From DATFRX01 sp035630615 (lineage in GTDB: Bacteria > Actinomycetota > Actinomycetes > Propionibacteriales > Nocardioidaceae): a stretch of 64,000 nt of DNA. This document shows positions 14,681 to 24,307 of the stretch, piece by piece. Position numbers and translations under genes: made by a program. The DNA is taken from contig DASQKI010000019.1 of the NCBI GenBank assembly GCA_035630615.1, positions 1 to 64,000 on the forward strand, read 5' to 3'. Each line of letters starts with the position of its first letter. Within the stretch, counting starts at the first letter, position 1. Under the pieces are notes generated by a model, which ran no database searches, had not been told where the DNA came from, and saw nothing but the letters and a program-made list of their open reading frames with translations.

Positions 14681-15707
14681 AAAGCCCGCGCATCGCGACG
14701 ACGCACCGCCCGCTGCGGCCGTCGGCGACATCTCGCTCAAGACCCGACTCGCGTTGTACCGGCTGTGCGTCGAGTTGCGCCAGTTCGAGCAGCGCGCCTA
14801 TCGACTGTTCATGGAGGGCCTGGTCAAGGGCACCAGCCATCTGTCGATCGGACAGGAGGCGATTGCCGCCGGGTTCGGCGTCGCGATGCGAGCGGACGAC
14901 TACTCGTTCGCGACCTACCGCGGGCACGCCCACACGCTGGCCCGCGGCGTACCGATGACGCCGGTGCTCGCCGAGCTGCTCGGCCGCGAAAACGGCCTGA
15001 TGAAGGGCAAGGGCGGCTCGATGCACCTGACCAGCGTCGAGCACGGCGTCATGGGCTCGTACGCGATCATCGGCGCCCACCTCCCGATCGCGAACGGCGC
15101 CGCGTGGAGCGCCCAATATCGCGGTACGGACCAGGTCGCCGTCTGCTTCTTCGGCGACGGTACGACCAACATCGGCGCATTTCACGAGGCCCTCAACTTC
15201 GCCGTCATCTGGCGGCTGCCGATCGTCTTCGTCTGCGAGAACAACCTCTACATGGAGTACACGCCGATCGACAAGGTCACCGCAGTACAGCATCCAGCGG
15301 CCGACCGCGCCGGTGCATACGGACTCGAACCGCTGATCGTCGACGGCAACGACCCGGACGCGGTCTACGTCGCGGCGTCCACCACGATCGCCCATGCCCG
15401 GGCCGGCGCCGGTCCCAGCCTGATCGAGGCCAAGACCTATCGCCACGGCGGCCACTCGCGCGCCGACCCGGGCAAGTATCGGCCCGACGACGAAGTGCAG
15501 AAGTGGCTCGCCAAGGACCCGCTGCCGATGTATCGAGACCGCCTGCTCGAGATCGGCGCGACCGAGCCGGAGCTCGAGGGCATCGAGGCCGAGGTGGACG
15601 CTGTGGTCGAGCGCGCCACGCAGGAAGCGCGAGACGCCGCGGAGCCCGGCGCCGACCTCGTCATGACCGACCTGTGGGCGGACGGAGGCTCAGCATGGCG
15701 CAACTGA
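14670..15707 (+). CDS. 2-oxoacid dehydrogenase E1 alpha subunit (pyruvate/acetoin dehydrogenase type)
   Basis: Thiamine-diphosphate-dependent decarboxylase subunit of 345 residues. The ThDP signature spans FFGDGTTNIGAFHEALN to VCENN. GKGGSMHL and the phosphorylation-loop-like RHGGHSRADPGKYR are typical of the PdhA/AcoA group. It overlaps the preceding M24 gene by 11 bp and the E1 beta gene by 13 bp, so the proteins are made together. Sequence alone does not separate pyruvate from acetoin or branched-chain substrates; the AcoA-like GAHLPIANGAA segment and the catabolic neighbours favour a dedicated rather than housekeeping complex. Confidence 0.88.
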   Translation: MPIRKPAHRDDAPPAAAVGDISLKTRLALYRLCVELRQFEQRAYRLFMEGLVKGTSHLSIGQEAIAAGFGVAMRADDYSFATYRGHAHTLARGVPMTPVLAELLGRENGLMKGKGGSMHLTSVEHGVMGSYAIIGAHLPIANGAAWSAQYRGTDQVAVCFFGDGTTNIGAFHEALNFAVIWRLPIVFVCENNLYMEYTPIDKVTAVQHPAADRAGAYGLEPLIVDGNDPDAVYVAASTTIAHARAGAGPSLIEAKTYRHGGHSRADPGKYRPDDEVQKWLAKDPLPMYRDRLLEIGATEPELEGIEAEVDAVVERATQEARDAAEPGADLVMTDLWADGGSAWRN

Positions 15708-16691
15708 CCTATCGCGAGGCCATCGCCCGCGGCATCGCCCAGGAGATGCGACGCGACGAGAGCGTCGTGCTCATCGGCGAAGACGTCGCGGCCGCCGGCG
15801 CGTCTTCAAGGGCACGGTCGGGCTGCTGGAGGAGTTCGGCGACCGGCGCGTCCGCGACACCCCGATCAGCGAGCAGGCCATCCTCGGCGCCGCGATGGGG
15901 GCCGCAATGACCGGGATGCGGCCGATCGCGGAGATCATGTTCAGCGACTTCTTCGCCGTCTGCTGGGCATCCTGGCCAACGAGATCGCGAAGTCGCGCTA
16001 CATGACAGCGGGCCAGATGTCGTTCCCGCTCGTCGTCCGGTCCGGCAACGGCGGCGGCCTGCGCTTCGGCGCGCAACACTCGCAGAGCGTCGAAAACTGG
16101 ATGATGGCAATTCCCGGCCTCAAGGTGGTCGTGCCGTCCAACGCCCGCGACGTCGTCGGACTCATGGCAGCCGCCGTACGTGACCCGGACCCGGTCGTGC
16201 TGCTCGAGGAGAAGGCGCTCTATCCGGTGCGCGACGAGGTCCCCGATGGCGAGATCGTCGACACCCTCGGCACCGCCGCCATCCGCCGCCACGGCGTCGA
16301 CGCGACGATCCTCGCGCTCGGCAACATGACGCCGCGGGCGATCGAGGCGGCCGACCAACTCGACGGCGCCGGTATCGACTGCACGGTCGTCGACGTCCGA
16401 TCGCTGGTGCCGCTCGACACCCAGACGATTCTCGAGTCCGTCAGCGACACGGGTCGGGTCTTCACCGTGGAGGAAAACCCGCGCTTGTGCGGCTGGGGCG
16501 GCGAGGTCATGTCGATCATCGGCGAGGAGGTCTTCTGGGATCTCGACGGCCCACCGATACGGATCACGACGCCGCACATCCCGTTGCCCGCAGCCGACGC
16601 ACTCGAGGACTTCGCGCTGCCCTCGGTCGAACGGATCGTCACCACAGTTCAGAAGGCCATGTCCTCGTCGGAGGGAGGCATCCCCACATGA
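15695..16691 (+). pseudogene. 2-oxoacid dehydrogenase E1 beta subunit interrupted by two single-base frameshifts
   Basis: The start (GGAGG then ATG at 15695) gives TYREAIARGIAQEMRR and VVLIGEDVAAAG. One base is then missing near 15800; the next frame reads GVFKGTVGLLEEFG to MFSDFFAVCW. A second base is missing near 15967, after which IANEIAK-like sequence and TAGQMSFPLVVRSGNGGG continue to the stop. With both bases restored the protein is about 333 residues, normal for E1 beta. The remainder shows no decay, so this is either a very recent pseudogene or two sequencing or assembly errors. If real, the E1 heterotetramer cannot form. The stop overlaps the E2 gene by ATGA. Confidence 0.8.
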
Positions 16692-17533
16692 TCGTCGCCG
16701 CCGACCCCCGTCCGCCCAACACCCGCCATCGGACCAGCCCCCGCGCCCGTCGGATGCTGCACGACGCCGGTCTGCGCGAGGACGACGTCATCGGCACCGG
16801 ACCGAGTGGTCGGATCCTGGCGGCCGACGTCGCCTCGGCGCAGGCGTCTGCCCCGCCCGCGAGGTCGGGCACATACCCGTCGACGGATCTCGGCGGGGCA
16901 GACGCGCAATCTCGGCGCAAAGAGTCGACCACCGCCTTCGTCGCCGCCGAGGTCGACTTCCACGCGGTCGACCGGGCGCGCCGCGAAGCCGGCGCGGACG
17001 TACCGGGATACCCGGCGTTCGTCGCCCGGGCCGTCGTCGATGCACTCACCGCCTACCCGTACCTCAACGCGCAGCTCGGCGACCACGTCGTCTCGATCCG
17101 CCGGCCGGTTCACCTCGGCATCCACGTCGATCTCGACCCGACCGGCCCGCCGGCACTGCCGGTCATTCGCGACGCCGACGGGCTGCGACTGCGGAGCCTC
17201 GCCGACCGGATCGCCGACGCTGAGGCGCAGGCGCGCGAACGGCGTGGAGCAATCGGGTGCACGTTCACGATCGTCGACGCGACGCCGCACGGGATGCTGC
17301 TGTCATCGCCGCCGCTGGGGCCGGGACAGGTGGCGGCGCTGACGACCAGCGGGGTGCGGCCGATGCCGATCGCCGTCGAGCGCGAGCCCGGGGAGTACGC
17401 CGTCGCCGTGCACCCGGTCGGCACGCTCGGGCTGAGCTTCGACCACGCCATCGTCGGCAGCGGGTATGCCGCCGGCTTCCTCGATCACGTCAGGACCGCC
17501 CTCGAGCAGCGCGATTGGGCGGCCGAACTCTGA
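16688..17533 (+). CDS. E2-like dihydrolipoamide acyltransferase lacking a lipoyl domain
   Basis: Protein of 281 residues made of a peripheral subunit-binding domain (about 16-50, SPRARRMLHDAGLREDDVIG) and an acyltransferase-type catalytic domain (about 75-278). No lipoyl domain and no lipoyl-lysine motif precede the binding domain. The active-site HxxxDG appears as DHAIVGSG: His is kept, the Asp and Gly are Gly and Ser. The TFTI strand is conserved. It may act as a core or scaffold relying on lipoyl domains from another E2, or have lost activity along with the broken E1 beta gene. Translationally coupled to E1 beta; ends 2 bp from the convergent LuxR gene. Confidence 0.82.
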   Translation: MIVAADPRPPNTRHRTSPRARRMLHDAGLREDDVIGTGPSGRILAADVASAQASAPPARSGTYPSTDLGGADAQSRRKESTTAFVAAEVDFHAVDRARREAGADVPGYPAFVARAVVDALTAYPYLNAQLGDHVVSIRRPVHLGIHVDLDPTGPPALPVIRDADGLRLRSLADRIADAEAQARERRGAIGCTFTIVDATPHGMLLSSPPLGPGQVAALTTSGVRPMPIAVEREPGEYAVAVHPVGTLGLSFDHAIVGSGYAAGFLDHVRTALEQRDWAAEL

Positions 17534-17535
17534 CG

Positions 17536-20500
17536 TCAGCTCCCGCGGTCCAACCCGAGGCGATAGGCGACTCGGGCGGCCTCGGCCCGGCCGTCCACGT
17601 CGAGCTTGCGCAAGATGTTGGAGACGTGGACGCTCGCCGTCTTGACGCTGATGAAAAGCGAGTCGGCCAGCTCGCGGTTGGTTTGCCCGGCCGCGAGCCC
17701 CGCAAGCACCTCGAGCTCTCGCGGGGTCAGGCCCATCTCGACGATCGCCGCCGGCGCTGCTTCCTCGGCCTCGGGCCCCGTCGACCCGGCCGCTGCCTCG
17801 ACGTCGGTCGCTGCCTCGACGTCGGCGCCGGTGAGGTCGATGCGGTACCAGCGGGCGAGCTCGACGACCTCGCCGGCCAGCCCAGCGGCGCCGAGTCCGG
17901 TGGCGAGCTCGTGTGCCCGGCGCACCGCGACCAGGCCCCGCTCGGTCCCACGGTCGGCCCGTACCGTCGCGTCCGCCTCGCGCCACCTGGCGTACGCCTC
18001 GGGCAACGGCCGGCCGATCCGAGCCCATGCATCGGCGGCCAAGTCCCAGCGACGTGCGTCGGCCCGGCTCTCCAGCCGAGCGAGCTCCGCCTGAGCGGTC
18101 AGAGCCAACGCCGGTCCGTCGGGGCACCAGGCGCGGTCCGGGTCGAGCGGATCCGGGTCGAGCCGGCGGGCCCGCTCGGCCAGGGCCAGCCCGTGATCGA
18201 CGGCCACCGCCTCGGCCCGGGCGGCCCGTCGGGCTCGCGCGTCCTCGGCCGCGTCGGCGGCGGCCCGCAGGCCCAACGCGACCAGCGGCCCGGCGAAGCG
18301 CTGCTCGTCGCCGCACTCCACGAGCTCCAGCCCCTCGTCGACGAGGTCGGCCGCCCGCTCGGGCTGTCGCCGCCATAGCGCGAGCTCGGCATCGGCCTCC
18401 AACATCTCCCGCCGCCAGGCGTCGGGCACACCGCCGTCGGACGCGAGCGCCGTGCCTTGCTTGATCCAGCCGGCGGCCTCGGCCAGGTCGCCGGTCGCGA
18501 GGGCGAGTCGAGCGCACTGGACCAGCAGCGGATGCACCCGCAAGCCCTGCGGTCGAGACGCGGAGGCATCGGCCAGCAGGGTTGCCGCTTCGGCCCACCG
18601 ACCCGACTTGATCAACGACTCGGCCACGTTGCCCTGCAGAAAGCTGCCGTCCTGGCGTACGAGTCCGACCCGGCTCAACTCGTCGATGCCGGCCCGTCCG
18701 ACCTCTGCCGCCTCGTCGAACTCGCCGGCGAGACACAGCACGTGCGTCAGGTCGATGTAGGCGGCTCCCAGATCGTCGGGATCGTCGATCTGCACGGCGA
18801 TCGCGAGCGAGCGGCGCAGGTAGGCGATCCCGGACTCGAAGTCGCCGCCGTAGGCCGTGACGACGCCGAGCGCGTTGAGCGCCCGACCCTCCTCCCGCAC
18901 CTCGCCGACCGCGGCCGCGATGTCGATCGCCTGCCGGCAGGCGGCCGCGGCGGCGGCGAGTCGGGTCGACGCCATCGCCAGCATCCCGAGGCCGGCATAG
19001 ACGCGAGCTCGGGTCGGCGTCGACGGCTGCCCCTCGACCCGGTCGAGGGCGGCCTGGTACGCCGCCTCCGCCTCGGCGAACTCCCCGGTGTTGAACCGGT
19101 AGGCGCCCTCCCGCTCGAGCAACTGAGCCTGCCGCGCCGGATCGGCCGCCATCGGAAGCGCGGCTCGGACCGCGGCGACAGCGCGGTCACCGTGGCCGGC
19201 CAGATGCGCGGCCTGGGCGGAGTGGGCGAGCAACTCGACCCGGTCGACGTCCAGGGGGACGAACGCTCCCTCCGGCAACTGTCGCGCCAGCGCCACGGCT
19301 CGGGCCAGGTGCTCGTCGGCGTCGGCGAACGCATAGACGGCCTCGGCCGCGAGTCCAGCGGCGACCGCCGAGTCGAACGCCCGGCCGACATCGCCGGCGG
19401 CCTGCCAATGCCGGGCGACCTCGCCGACGACGGCGTAGGTCGCGCCGTCGTCCAATCGGGCCAGCGCCTCGGCTGCGGCGGCATGCAGCCGGCGTCGCTC
19501 GCCGGGCAGCAGGTCGGCGTAGACCACCTCCCGGAACAGCGGGTGCCGGAAGCCGTAGTCGCCGCCGGTCCGTGGCTCCATGACGTGTCGGTCCACCGCT
19601 TCGCGCAGCGCCTCCTCGACCGTCGCCTCGGACTCGCCGGCGACCGCGGCCAGCAGGTCGAGATCGACCACTCGACCGAGCACCGAGGCCACCCGAAGCG
19701 CCCGCCGGGTGGGCTCGCCGAGCACCGACACCCGACTGCCGAGCAGGCCACGCAGGGTCGGTGGCGGCGGCGCCTCGGGATCGTCGGCGAGGCCAACCAG
19801 ATGCTCGGTGAACAGCGGGTTGCCGGCGGCCCGTTGGTAGATCAGGTCCACCTGGGCCGCGGTCGGAGGTGCTCCCAGCAGCCCGGTCAGCAGGCGGGTC
19901 GTGGCGTCCGGGGTCAGCCGCGACAGCCTCATCCGGTCCACCGACGCGAGTCGCTCCAGCTCGGCGAGCCAGGTCCGAAAGGCGGTGTCCGGCCCGACGT
20001 CGTCGCTGCGCAGGGTCAGCACCAGAAGCACCGGCTCGGCGCGAAGGTTGCGGGCCAGGAACCCGACCAGGTCGAGGGTCGACCGGTCGGCCCAGTGCAG
20101 GTCCTCGATCATCAGGGTGACCTGGCCGCCACGACCCAACTCGGCCAGGAAGGCCAGCACGGCTTCGAAGAGCCGCACCTGGGCCGACGCGCTCACCGGC
20201 GCGTCGAGAGCACTCGACCCGGCCCGGGCCTGGGGCCGGTCGTGGTCGGCCGGGAGCAGCCGCGCCAGGTCCGGCGGCAAGGCCGGTGCAGGGCCGTCGG
20301 ATTGTCGTACGAAATCGCGAATCGCCTGGGCGATCGGTCCGAAGGGCAAGGCCTCCCCGACGACCGGAACGCAGCCGCCCGCGAGTACGGCACCCGTCGT
20401 CGACGCGCGGAACTCCTCGATCAGGCGGGTCTTGCCGATCCCGGCCTCGCCGGTGACCAAGGCGGTCTGCGGCTTGCCCTCGGCGCATCGACGCACGGCA

Positions 20501-20571
20501 TCGTGCAGCGTCGCCAGCTCGCGGTCGCGTCCCACGAGCGGAGCGCTACCGACTCCGGGCGAATCTCCCAT
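17536..20571 (-). CDS. LuxR-family ATP-binding transcriptional regulator (LAL/MalT-like)
   Basis: Large regulator of about 1011 residues. An AAA/AAA16-like ATPase lies at the N-terminus (Walker A GEAGIGKTRL, 41-50; Walker B-like TLMIEDLHWAD), a long Ala-rich TPR-like helical region follows, and a C-terminal LuxR HTH ends it (LTPRELEVLAGLAAGQTNRELADSL). Such proteins couple an effector and ATP binding to promoter activation. The ATG at 20571 precedes the ATPase most closely; 20601 is an alternative and neither has a strong ribosome binding site. It is convergent with the E2 gene and divergent from the RTX-like gene, which makes the 20855 operon a plausible target. Confidence 0.88.
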   Translation of the reverse strand: MGDSPGVGSAPLVGRDRELATLHDAVRRCAEGKPQTALVTGEAGIGKTRLIEEFRASTTGAVLAGGCVPVVGEALPFGPIAQAIRDFVRQSDGPAPALPPDLARLLPADHDRPQARAGSSALDAPVSASAQVRLFEAVLAFLAELGRGGQVTLMIEDLHWADRSTLDLVGFLARNLRAEPVLLVLTLRSDDVGPDTAFRTWLAELERLASVDRMRLSRLTPDATTRLLTGLLGAPPTAAQVDLIYQRAAGNPLFTEHLVGLADDPEAPPPPTLRGLLGSRVSVLGEPTRRALRVASVLGRVVDLDLLAAVAGESEATVEEALREAVDRHVMEPRTGGDYGFRHPLFREVVYADLLPGERRRLHAAAAEALARLDDGATYAVVGEVARHWQAAGDVGRAFDSAVAAGLAAEAVYAFADADEHLARAVALARQLPEGAFVPLDVDRVELLAHSAQAAHLAGHGDRAVAAVRAALPMAADPARQAQLLEREGAYRFNTGEFAEAEAAYQAALDRVEGQPSTPTRARVYAGLGMLAMASTRLAAAAAACRQAIDIAAAVGEVREEGRALNALGVVTAYGGDFESGIAYLRRSLAIAVQIDDPDDLGAAYIDLTHVLCLAGEFDEAAEVGRAGIDELSRVGLVRQDGSFLQGNVAESLIKSGRWAEAATLLADASASRPQGLRVHPLLVQCARLALATGDLAEAAGWIKQGTALASDGGVPDAWRREMLEADAELALWRRQPERAADLVDEGLELVECGDEQRFAGPLVALGLRAAADAAEDARARRAARAEAVAVDHGLALAERARRLDPDPLDPDRAWCPDGPALALTAQAELARLESRADARRWDLAADAWARIGRPLPEAYARWREADATVRADRGTERGLVAVRRAHELATGLGAAGLAGEVVELARWYRIDLTGADVEAATDVEAAAGSTGPEAEEAAPAAIVEMGLTPRELEVLAGLAAGQTNRELADSLFISVKTASVHVSNILRKLDVDGRAEAARVAYRLGLDRGS

Positions 20572-20854
20572 CTGCGGCCATCCAAGGCAGGTCGGACTCA
20601 TGCGTCAGGGCCGCATCGCGGGTGATTATTCCTCGCCGCACGCGTCGTCGCCAGTCCACCTTCTTTCAGCGGAGTCGTCAGGCGTCACATCGAGGCCGGT
20701 TTCCACCCGCACGTGACCGCCTGGCAGCGATCTGAGGTAGGCCGCTGCCGGATCTGAGGTGGCTGCCCGATGGGACGGCGCCCGCCGCGTACGTAGCGTC
20801 CTGAGAGACCGGACGGCCGCGGGGGTCGATCCGGACCGTACGAAAGGGCATCCC

Positions 20855-21646
20855 ATGCGAACATTCGCAGTCACCGGCCGATCGAAGACCAAAGCAGTCG
20901 CGATCGGTGCCAGCATCGCGGCCATCGTCGGCGGGTCGGCCGTCCTCGGCTCGGCCGCCGTCGTCCCCGGTACGCCGGGCAACGACGTGCATTTCGGTCG
21001 AGACAACGACAATGCGAACAACACCTTCATCCAGCCGCCGGGCGTCACCGCCAAGCAGCACATGGACAACACCGACGTGCTCTTCGGCCGGGCCGGCGCC
21101 GACCTCTTGATCGGCAAGCTCGGCGACGACACGCTGCTCGGCGGACCGGCCCTCGACATCCTGATCGGCGGACCCGAAGGCGGCCAGTCGCCCAACAGCG
21201 ACGTGCTGCTCGGTGACGCCGGCGACGACATCAACATCTGGGCACCCGGCGACGGCAGCGAGGTCTTCGTGGGCGACCGGGGCTACGACACGATGGTGTT
21301 CGCGCCGTTCGTGACCAACGACGACGGGTCCCTCCGCCTGGTCTGGCGACACGGCCGGCGGGTTCCGCGCGTGGACATCGGCGGCCAGCCCGCATTCAGC
21401 TGCGAGATCGTCCCGGTGCCGCCGAGCCAGAACCTTGGCGAACAGTTCCTGATCCGCTTCCTGGTCAACGACACCATCGTCGTCACGGTTCGGCAGAAGG
21501 ACGTCGAGCGCGTCCTGTGCCCCTCGCCCAACGACGGCTGGGCGACCCGAGCCAACCTGACCGTCGCGCATCCCGAGTTCCGCAACGTCCGGCTGTCCAA
21601 CATCAACGGCGTGCTCGGCGCCATCGTCGCGCCGCCGGCGGCCTGA
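20855..21646 (+). CDS. Secreted RTX-like (hemolysin-type repeat) protein
   Basis: Protein of 263 residues with a signal peptide (about 1-35, ending near GSAAV) and degenerate calcium-binding nonapeptide repeats between residues 70 and 125 (GRAGADLLIG, KLGDDTLLGG, DAGDDINIW). The C-terminal 130 residues have no recognised domain and contain two cysteines. The ATG at 20855 follows GAAAGGG (20842-20848). It probably leads an operon with the methyltransferase gene 27 bp downstream. A similar protein is encoded at 37932. Function unknown; calcium-dependent folding after export is the family expectation. The stretch before it (20572-20854) holds no recognisable gene. Confidence 0.78.
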   Translation: MRTFAVTGRSKTKAVAIGASIAAIVGGSAVLGSAAVVPGTPGNDVHFGRDNDNANNTFIQPPGVTAKQHMDNTDVLFGRAGADLLIGKLGDDTLLGGPALDILIGGPEGGQSPNSDVLLGDAGDDINIWAPGDGSEVFVGDRGYDTMVFAPFVTNDDGSLRLVWRHGRRVPRVDIGGQPAFSCEIVPVPPSQNLGEQFLIRFLVNDTIVVTVRQKDVERVLCPSPNDGWATRANLTVAHPEFRNVRLSNINGVLGAIVAPPAA

Positions 21647-21673
21647 CAGCCGGGGCCAAACCGGAGGTTCGCT

Positions 21674-22759
21674 ATGTCTGACCAACCGACACGTGACGAC
21701 ACCGTCGATCACGACCAGGTGACAGCCTTCTTGACGAAGGTGGTCGGCGACGCCGGCGCGGTCGCCTGCGCCACGACGGTAGCGATCGGCGACCGACTCG
21801 GGATCTACGGCGCGCTGGCGGCGGCCGGCCCGGTCACCTCGACCCAACTGGCCGAACGCACCGGGCTCGCCGAGCGGCACCTTCGAGAGTGGCTGGCCGC
21901 CCAGGTGGCCAGCGGCTATGTGGAGTACGACCCGGCCGGCAGGACCTACGTCCTCCCGCCGGCGCACGCGGCCGTCCTCGCCGACCCGGAGTCCCCGACG
22001 TACCTCGCCGGCTACTTCCGGGTCGTGCAGGCGGTCGCCGCGAGCGAGGATGCCCTCGTCGAGGCCTACCGCACCGGCGGTGGCGTCGGATGGGAGGCGC
22101 ATCCACCGGCGCTGTTTGCCGGGGTGGCGAGTTTCCGCCGCCCCGGCTACCTCCACAACCTCGTACCGGAGTGGCTGCCCGCCCTTGACGGCGTCGTCGA
22201 CAAGCTGTCAACCGGCGCGCGGGTCGCCGACGTCGGCTGCGGCTTCGGCTACACGACGATCCTCATGGCGCAGGCGTACCCCTACGCGGCGTTCGTCGGA
22301 TTCGACTACCACGCGGACTCGGTCGTCGCCGCGCGCAAGGCCGCGGCCGAGGCCGGAGTCAGCGATCGGGTGACGTTCACCGTGTCCGGCGCGACCGACT
22401 TCCCCGGCACCGACTACGACCTGGTGACCAACTTCGACTGCCTCCACGACATGGGCGACCCCAGTCGGGCCGCGGCCCACGTACGGCAGGCCCTGGCCGC
22501 CGACGGCACCTGGATGATCGCGGAGCCCAACGCATCGGGCGATCTCACTGAGCTCGCCGCACACCCGTTCGGTCGGCTCTTCGCCGGCAACTCGGCGACG
22601 GTCTGCCTCCCGTCGGCGCTCGCGCAGGGCGGCGAGTACGCCCTCGGCAATCATGCCGGCGAGGCGATCCTGCGCCAGATCGCCGCGGGCGCCGGATTCA
22701 ACCGCTGGCGGCGGGTCGCCGAAACGCCCGCGATGGCCGTCTTCGAAGCGAGGCCGTGA
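21674..22759 (+). CDS. Class I SAM-dependent methyltransferase with N-terminal winged-helix domain
   Basis: Protein of 361 residues. An N-terminal dimerisation/winged-helix part (VTSTQLAERTGLAERHLREWLAAQ) resembles that of natural-product O-methyltransferases. The SAM pocket is VADVGCGFGYTTILMAQAYP with VGFDYH at the end of strand 2. GGAGG lies before the ATG. It overlaps the next flavoprotein gene by 4 bp. A small-molecule methylation role is likely, but the substrate is unknown. Confidence 0.85.
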   Translation: MSDQPTRDDTVDHDQVTAFLTKVVGDAGAVACATTVAIGDRLGIYGALAAAGPVTSTQLAERTGLAERHLREWLAAQVASGYVEYDPAGRTYVLPPAHAAVLADPESPTYLAGYFRVVQAVAASEDALVEAYRTGGGVGWEAHPPALFAGVASFRRPGYLHNLVPEWLPALDGVVDKLSTGARVADVGCGFGYTTILMAQAYPYAAFVGFDYHADSVVAARKAAAEAGVSDRVTFTVSGATDFPGTDYDLVTNFDCLHDMGDPSRAAAHVRQALAADGTWMIAEPNASGDLTELAAHPFGRLFAGNSATVCLPSALAQGGEYALGNHAGEAILRQIAAGAGFNRWRRVAETPAMAVFEARP

Positions 22760-24249
22760 TGTCCGCGGCACCCCGGGAGTTCGCCCGCGAGATGGGGCGC
22801 GCGAACCCCGGCAGATACCGACCGACGCATCGCAGAACCACCAGGTCGCCTACCCGCAACCACGCCGTCGTCATCGGCGCCAGCATGGCGGGCCTGCTTG
22901 CGGCACGCGTTCTGAGCGAGACGTACGACCGCGTCACCGTCCTCGACCGCGACACCTGGGCCGACCGTCCGGAGCCGCGCGGCGGAGTGCCGCACGGTCG
23001 GCATGCCCATGGCCTGCTCGCCCGCGGTCGCGAGGTCCTCGACAAGCTCTTCCCCGGCCTGACCGATCACCTCGTACGCGACGGTGCCGTCGTCGGTGAC
23101 CTCCAAGGCCAGGTCCGGTGGTACTTCGCCAGCGGGTCGCTCGCGCCGTCGGTCAGCGGGCTGCGGGGTCTCGCGGTCAGCCGACCGGCGCTGGAGCACG
23201 AGGTCCGTCGCCGGGTCGGCGCGCTTCGCGGCGTCACGATCGAGTCCGGTTGGGTCGTCCGTGATCTCCTCGCCGACCCCACCCGTGGCCGGATCGCCGG
23301 CGTCAAGGTCGCCGCAGTCGGCTCCGACGGGCCGCCCCGGCGACTCGCCGCCGACCTCGTCGTCGACGCCTCCGGTCGCAACTCCCACTCTCCAGACTGG
23401 CTACGGACCCTCGGGTACCCGGCGCCGAAGGAGGAGAAGATTCGAGTCGACGTCTCGTACGCCACCCGGCACTTCCGCTGGGAGCCCGGCAGCGCCGGCG
23501 ATGCGTTGGCGGTCATCGTGGCGGCCAGCGCCGACTCGGCCCAAGGCGGCGCCATGATCCGCCAGGAGGGCGACCGCTGGATCCTCACGCTCGGCGGCTA
23601 CCACGGGGAGAGGGCGCCGCTCGAACTCGCCGGCTTCCGCACGTGGGCGGCTCGACAGGCACCCGAGTTCGGCGCCGTCGCGAGTCGCGCCGAACCGCTC
23701 GATGAAGGGCACTACTTCCGGTTCCCAGCCAGCACTCGCCTTCGGTATGAGCGGCTCCGGCGTTTCCCCGAGGCCTTCGTCGTCATGGGCGACGCGGTGT
23801 GCAGCTTCAACCCCGTATACGGCCAGGGCATGACCGTGGCCGCGGCCGAGGCGCTGGCCCTGCGGAGCTGCCTCGCCAACGGCGTTGAGCGACTCGGCCC
23901 GCGGTTCTTCGCCGCGATCCGACCGATCGTCGACGTGCCGTGGCAGATCGCCGCCGGGGCCGACCTGGCGCTGCCCGGGACGCCAGGTCGGCCGCCGCTG
24001 CGACTGCGGCTGATCAACCGCTACGTCGAGCGGCTGCAGCGGGCGGCGCGAGACGACACGGAGCTCGCCGAGGCGTTCCTGCGGGTCGCGAACCTGAAGG
24101 CGGCACCGCCGTCCCTCATGCGACCCGGCCGGATGCTCCGCGTACTCCGGAAGGGCAGTGGCCGCCGGCCGGCGCCGAGTCGTGCGACGCGACCTGCCGG
24201 ACGACGCACGCCGATTCCGGCCGTCGACACCGAAGCATCGGGGCGCTGA
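22756..24249 (+). CDS. FAD-dependent oxidoreductase (geranylgeranyl reductase/monooxygenase-like)
   Basis: Flavoprotein of about 497 residues. The dinucleotide-binding motif AVVIGASMAGLLAARVL sits at about 36-52 and the second FAD motif VVMGDAVCSFNPVYGQGM at about 340. It belongs to the broad PHBH/squalene-epoxidase-like group, which includes hydroxylases and prenyl reductases. Residues 1-35 and the last 40 residues are basic and probably disordered. It overlaps the methyltransferase stop (GTGA), so the two are coupled. The methyltransferase, this enzyme and the following covalent flavoprotein look like a tailoring set, though no scaffold gene is visible beside them. Confidence 0.83.
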   Translation: MMSAAPREFAREMGRANPGRYRPTHRRTTRSPTRNHAVVIGASMAGLLAARVLSETYDRVTVLDRDTWADRPEPRGGVPHGRHAHGLLARGREVLDKLFPGLTDHLVRDGAVVGDLQGQVRWYFASGSLAPSVSGLRGLAVSRPALEHEVRRRVGALRGVTIESGWVVRDLLADPTRGRIAGVKVAAVGSDGPPRRLAADLVVDASGRNSHSPDWLRTLGYPAPKEEKIRVDVSYATRHFRWEPGSAGDALAVIVAASADSAQGGAMIRQEGDRWILTLGGYHGERAPLELAGFRTWAARQAPEFGAVASRAEPLDEGHYFRFPASTRLRYERLRRFPEAFVVMGDAVCSFNPVYGQGMTVAAAEALALRSCLANGVERLGPRFFAAIRPIVDVPWQIAAGADLALPGTPGRPPLRLRLINRYVERLQRAARDDTELAEAFLRVANLKAAPPSLMRPGRMLRVLRKGSGRRPAPSRATRPAGRRTPIPAVDTEASGR

Positions 24250-24307
24250 GGCCGTGTATCACGCCACCGGCCTCGACGCTCCATCGTCACGAAGGAAGGA
24301 CCCTGCC

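Noticed and set aside
18457..20625. A 722-codon open frame antisense to the LuxR-family regulator
   Set aside because: High GC leaves the opposite strand open; it has biased composition, no domain and no ribosome binding site, while the LuxR frame has clear ATPase and HTH domains.
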